A stretch of DNA of 64,000 nucleotides from an uncultured Lachnospiraceae bacterium (lineage in GTDB: Bacteria > Bacillota > Clostridia > Lachnospirales > Lachnospiraceae), in the NCBI GenBank assembly GCA_910586555.1, contig CAJUJY010000002.1, positions 57,864 to 121,863 on the forward strand. Direction: 5' to 3'. Below the pieces are notes generated by a model that saw only the letters and a list, made by a program, of their open reading frames with translations, was not told the DNA's origin and did not search any database. The position numbers and the translations under genes are program-made. Shown in pieces: positions 61,811 through 64,000 of this stretch; the stretch's first letter is position 1; every line of letters starts with the position of its first letter.

Positions 61811-63416
61811 TTATAATATAATAAAAAGCACTACATTGCAGCCAGACAGACAGGGAAAAGGAATGATTGCCGGCTATTACCGCCTGTCTGTGGAAGATGG
61901 CAGACTGGAAATGGAAAGCAACAGTATCTTAAGCCAGAGGATGCTTGTGAAAAAATATATTGCTGCCCATAAAGAGTTTGAAGGATATGGCTTTTGTGAA
62001 TTTTATGATGATGGGTATTCTGGCACTACAATGGACAGGCCAGGCATACAGAAACTTCTTGCAGGGATAAAGGATAATAAAATACAATGTGTTATTGTAA
62101 AAGATATTTCCAGGTTTTCAAGGGATTATATAGAACTTGGGACTTATATGGAACAGGTTTTTCCGTTTATGCAGGTAAGGTTTATTTCAATTACAGACCA
62201 TTACGACAGTAATGAAAATAATGGTTACAGGGGAGATCTGAATATAGATACTGCTTTTAAAAGCCTTTTATCAGACTTTTACTGTAAGGATATTTCAGAA
62301 AAAGTTAAAAGTTCACTGGAAGCAAGAAGGAAACAGGGAAAATATGCCACAGGGCCTGTACCTTTTGGATATATGAAAAATAAAGATAATCCACAAGAAC
62401 TTCTGGTTGTACAGGAAGAAGCGGAAGTTATAAAACGTATCTATGATTTATCACTGGCAGGAAATAACCTTACAGAAATCTGTAAAACCCTTAATGATGA
62501 AAGGGTAAAAACACCGCTTGAATATAAAAATTTAAGAAAAAAGCAGGACAGGAAAGAACTTTTGCAGAAGCATAAATACTGGCAGCCACAGACAGCCAGG
62601 ATAATACTTACAAATGAAACTTATACTGGCAGCATGGTTTATAATAAATCGGAACAGGCAGGGACAGTACAGAAAAAAAGAATATTAAAACCACGCAGTG
62701 AGTGGAAAGTATTTGCAGGACACCATACTGCTATTATAGACAGGAAAACTTTTGACATGGTACAGAAAAACTTTTTCCACAGGAAAGAAACAGGACGTGT
62801 ACCTTTTTCTTATCCGCTTAAAGGAAAGGTTTACTGTGCAGGCTGTAACAGGTGTTTAAGGGTAACAAGGCTTTCAGGAGGCAGGTTTTCATTATATTGT
62901 GCAAACAGCAAGTTAAACAGTAATAACCAGTGTATACAGAAACCAGCCGGGAATGAATGGCTTGAAAGTGTTATATTAAAAGAGATACAATTACAGCTTG
63001 GGAAGCTTGAAAACCTGGATATAATTATAAAAGAAACTGGTGCAATATATGGAAGCATAAAGGCTAAAAAACAGGCATTACTGGCAAAGTTTACAAAGGA
63101 CATAGAAAGGCTTGTCCAGGAAAAAGCAGATAATCTTGAAAGATACCATAAAGGCCTTATTACAAAAGAGGAATTACTAAAAAGACGGGACAGTATAACA
63201 AAACAGGCTGAAGAAATAAAGAAACATCAAAAAGAATTAGAAGAAAAGTTATGTAGTTGTGAGGAAGAAATACAAAAGAAACAAAAAGGATATAAAAAAT
63301 TGTCTGTATATTATGGGTTTGATGTTTTGTCAAGGGAAATGATAGAAGCATTTATAAGTAAAGTAGTTGTAGATAACCATAAAAATATTGGTATATTCTG
63401 GACATTTAGCAGTTAA
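61791..63416 (+). CDS. Large serine recombinase 3
   Basis: The start is uncertain: GTG 61791 overlaps the end of recombinase 2 by 20 bp and suggests coupled translation; ATG 61864 (MIAGYYRLSVEDG) is the shortest option; the frame is open from 61728. The roughly 541-residue protein has the catalytic Ser in YYRLS, VKDISRFSRDYIELGTYME, a recombinase domain, a zinc ribbon (CAGCNRCL) and a long C-terminal coiled coil (LEEKLCSCEEEIQKKQKGY). It appears intact. Three-gene recombinase sets of this sort are common on Clostridial elements, where the members may act together. Confidence 0.92.
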   Translation: MYRLESNYNIIKSTTLQPDRQGKGMIAGYYRLSVEDGRLEMESNSILSQRMLVKKYIAAHKEFEGYGFCEFYDDGYSGTTMDRPGIQKLLAGIKDNKIQCVIVKDISRFSRDYIELGTYMEQVFPFMQVRFISITDHYDSNENNGYRGDLNIDTAFKSLLSDFYCKDISEKVKSSLEARRKQGKYATGPVPFGYMKNKDNPQELLVVQEEAEVIKRIYDLSLAGNNLTEICKTLNDERVKTPLEYKNLRKKQDRKELLQKHKYWQPQTARIILTNETYTGSMVYNKSEQAGTVQKKRILKPRSEWKVFAGHHTAIIDRKTFDMVQKNFFHRKETGRVPFSYPLKGKVYCAGCNRCLRVTRLSGGRFSLYCANSKLNSNNQCIQKPAGNEWLESVILKEIQLQLGKLENLDIIIKETGAIYGSIKAKKQALLAKFTKDIERLVQEKADNLERYHKGLITKEELLKRRDSITKQAEEIKKHQKELEEKLCSCEEEIQKKQKGYKKLSVYYGFDVLSREMIEAFISKVVVDNHKNIGIFWTFSS

Positions 63417-63645
63417 ATTATTAGGCGGGTATTATTCCTGGTTAATGAGTGCCTTTATTTTTAAAAAGAAAATAATATTTTCTCATCAAAAAAATTTATC
63501 AATAATTATAGACGAAGTGTTATTATTAGTGTATAATTAAAAAAATATTCCATAGTACAGATAATTAATTTAGGTAAAACTTATAATAGAATTATAGATA
63601 AAATAGTAAACTAAAATTTTATAATAAAGAAAGGTAGTAAAATAA
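63417..63645 (+). other. AT-rich non-coding region after the recombinases
   Basis: About 230 bp of AT-rich DNA with no credible gene and no clear terminator. It could hold att or promoter sequences of the element, but none is recognisable. Confidence 0.5.
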
Positions 63646-63950
63646 ATGGAATTGGTTGTATCTTTTAAAAAAGATGACGAAGAATTAATTACAATTTTGA
63701 AATGAAATTTTGACTTCCAGTAAAAACCAGGGCTGCGGATACATATATTAATGAGTTGGCAATTATCAGGAATGGAATAGGCAGCCTTATGTTAGTATTT
63801 GTTGTTAAAAAAATATTTCATTTGGATAACGGACATTGTAATTTATTATTAGAATATATAGATAAAAACCACATAGACAATGAAGGTGTAATTTCTTGTC
63901 TGGCTGATGATGAGTTTATTTATACAGCGGTTGAAGAGGCATTTTATTGA
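63646..63950 (+). pseudogene. Small broken or overlapping ORFs of unknown function
   Basis: An ORF starts at ATG 63646 with AAAGG upstream (MELVVSFKKDDEELITILK) and stops at 63705. Another frame, open from 63714 to 63950, reads LPVKTRAADTYINELAIIRN and continues to an acidic end (SCLADDEFIYTAVEEAFY). One frame shift would join them into a protein of about 100 residues with a single SD. It may be a decayed small cargo gene, such as an immunity protein. I do not recognise the family. Confidence 0.4.
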
Positions 63951-63958
63951 AATGGTGA

Positions 63959-63999
63959 CTACCGCAATCCCACTGGCTTTAGACGGTGGGTTAAGGTAG
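63959..63999. other. Nested hairpin at the window edge
   Basis: CTACC (63959-63963) pairs with GGTAG (63995-63999), enclosing CCCAC (63969-63973) with GTGGG (63986-63990). It resembles the hairpin ends of IS200/IS605-type elements and may mark the start of another mobile element to the right. Confidence 0.4.
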
Positions 64000-64000
64000 T

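Larger units (their letters stand above)
57487..64000 (+). mobile_element. Integrated element with three large serine recombinases (right end beyond the window)
   Basis: The left boundary is inferred at about 57484-57490, where the subtilase homology stops. The element carries an orphan helical ORF segment, a small gene and three large serine recombinase genes, then AT-rich DNA with small broken ORFs. The matching attachment site and the missing 3' end of the subtilase gene should lie right of 64000. I could not see a repeat of the junction sequence within the window. Confidence 0.6.

Noticed and set aside
63423..63431. Right attachment site of the serine-recombinase element (GGGTAT shared with the junction at 57484)
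   Set aside because: Six bases match by chance easily, and the sequence that follows does not continue the subtilase.

Overview
The window is low-GC DNA from a member of the Clostridia, most likely Lachnospiraceae. The clues are a T-box-controlled proS, a flagellin behind a sigma-28/sigma-D type promoter, an ECF sigma/RsgI-like anti-sigma pair, a CwlC-like amidase, BlaI/M56 regulators, a LarBCE nickel-pincer cluster and arrays of large serine recombinases. I name no species. I saw no rRNA, tRNA or CRISPR array.

Layout. 1-4.6 kb: J-domain protein, small membrane protein, HD phosphohydrolase, secreted M14 carboxypeptidase and an unknown protein. 4.6-9.3 kb: T-box leader and proS, a divergent flagellin, and a Sel1-repeat protein. 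9.4-14.4 kb: one very large secreted GH127-type glycosidase. 14.5-18.4 kb (minus strand): CwlC-like amidase, a tyrosine integrase carrying an in-frame 18-bp tandem repeat, an anti-sigma/sigma pair and a His/Cys-rich secreted peptide.

18.5-45.1 kb is the most interesting part. A tyrosine recombinase gene (18668-19567) ends inside a 28-bp dif-like site (11-bp arm, 6-bp spacer, 11-bp arm). A near-identical site lies in inverted orientation 278 bp further on, at 19863-19890. The segment between them carries a good promoter (TTGAAA-17-TATTAT) that now points left, away from the following operon. Inversion would point it at a roughly 25-kb exopolysaccharide (EPS) operon (20016-45111). I read this as a recombinase-driven ON/OFF switch, shown here in the OFF orientation. 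The first gene of the operon is itself a tyrosine recombinase relative that has lost most catalytic residues. The EPS genes are markedly more AT-rich than the flanks. They encode glycosyltransferases, Wzx and Wzy, two pyruvyl-transferase-type proteins (one fused to an FrhB-like iron-sulfur module), a second FrhB-like protein, LicD, an opine-dehydrogenase-like enzyme, a LicC-like/aminotransferase fusion, a PIG-L deacetylase, hexapeptide acyltransferases, an ATP-grasp ligase and an unexpected sodium:amino-acid symporter. The mix suggests a glycan decorated with phospho-linked, amino-acid-like and acyl groups.

45.1-55.7 kb: a 144-bp palindromic mobile element, an unknown minus-strand gene, a BlaI/M56 pair with twin operators, a metallophosphoesterase, then cbiM-cbiQ-cbiO-larB-larC-larE (ECF nickel uptake plus nickel-pincer cofactor synthesis; no larA in the window).

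55.9-64 kb: a subtilase gene whose 3' end appears replaced by foreign sequence at about 57486, followed by a mobile element with three large serine recombinases. The first recombinase gene is split by a second copy (145 bp) of the same palindromic element. Computational removal of the insert restores the reading frame exactly.
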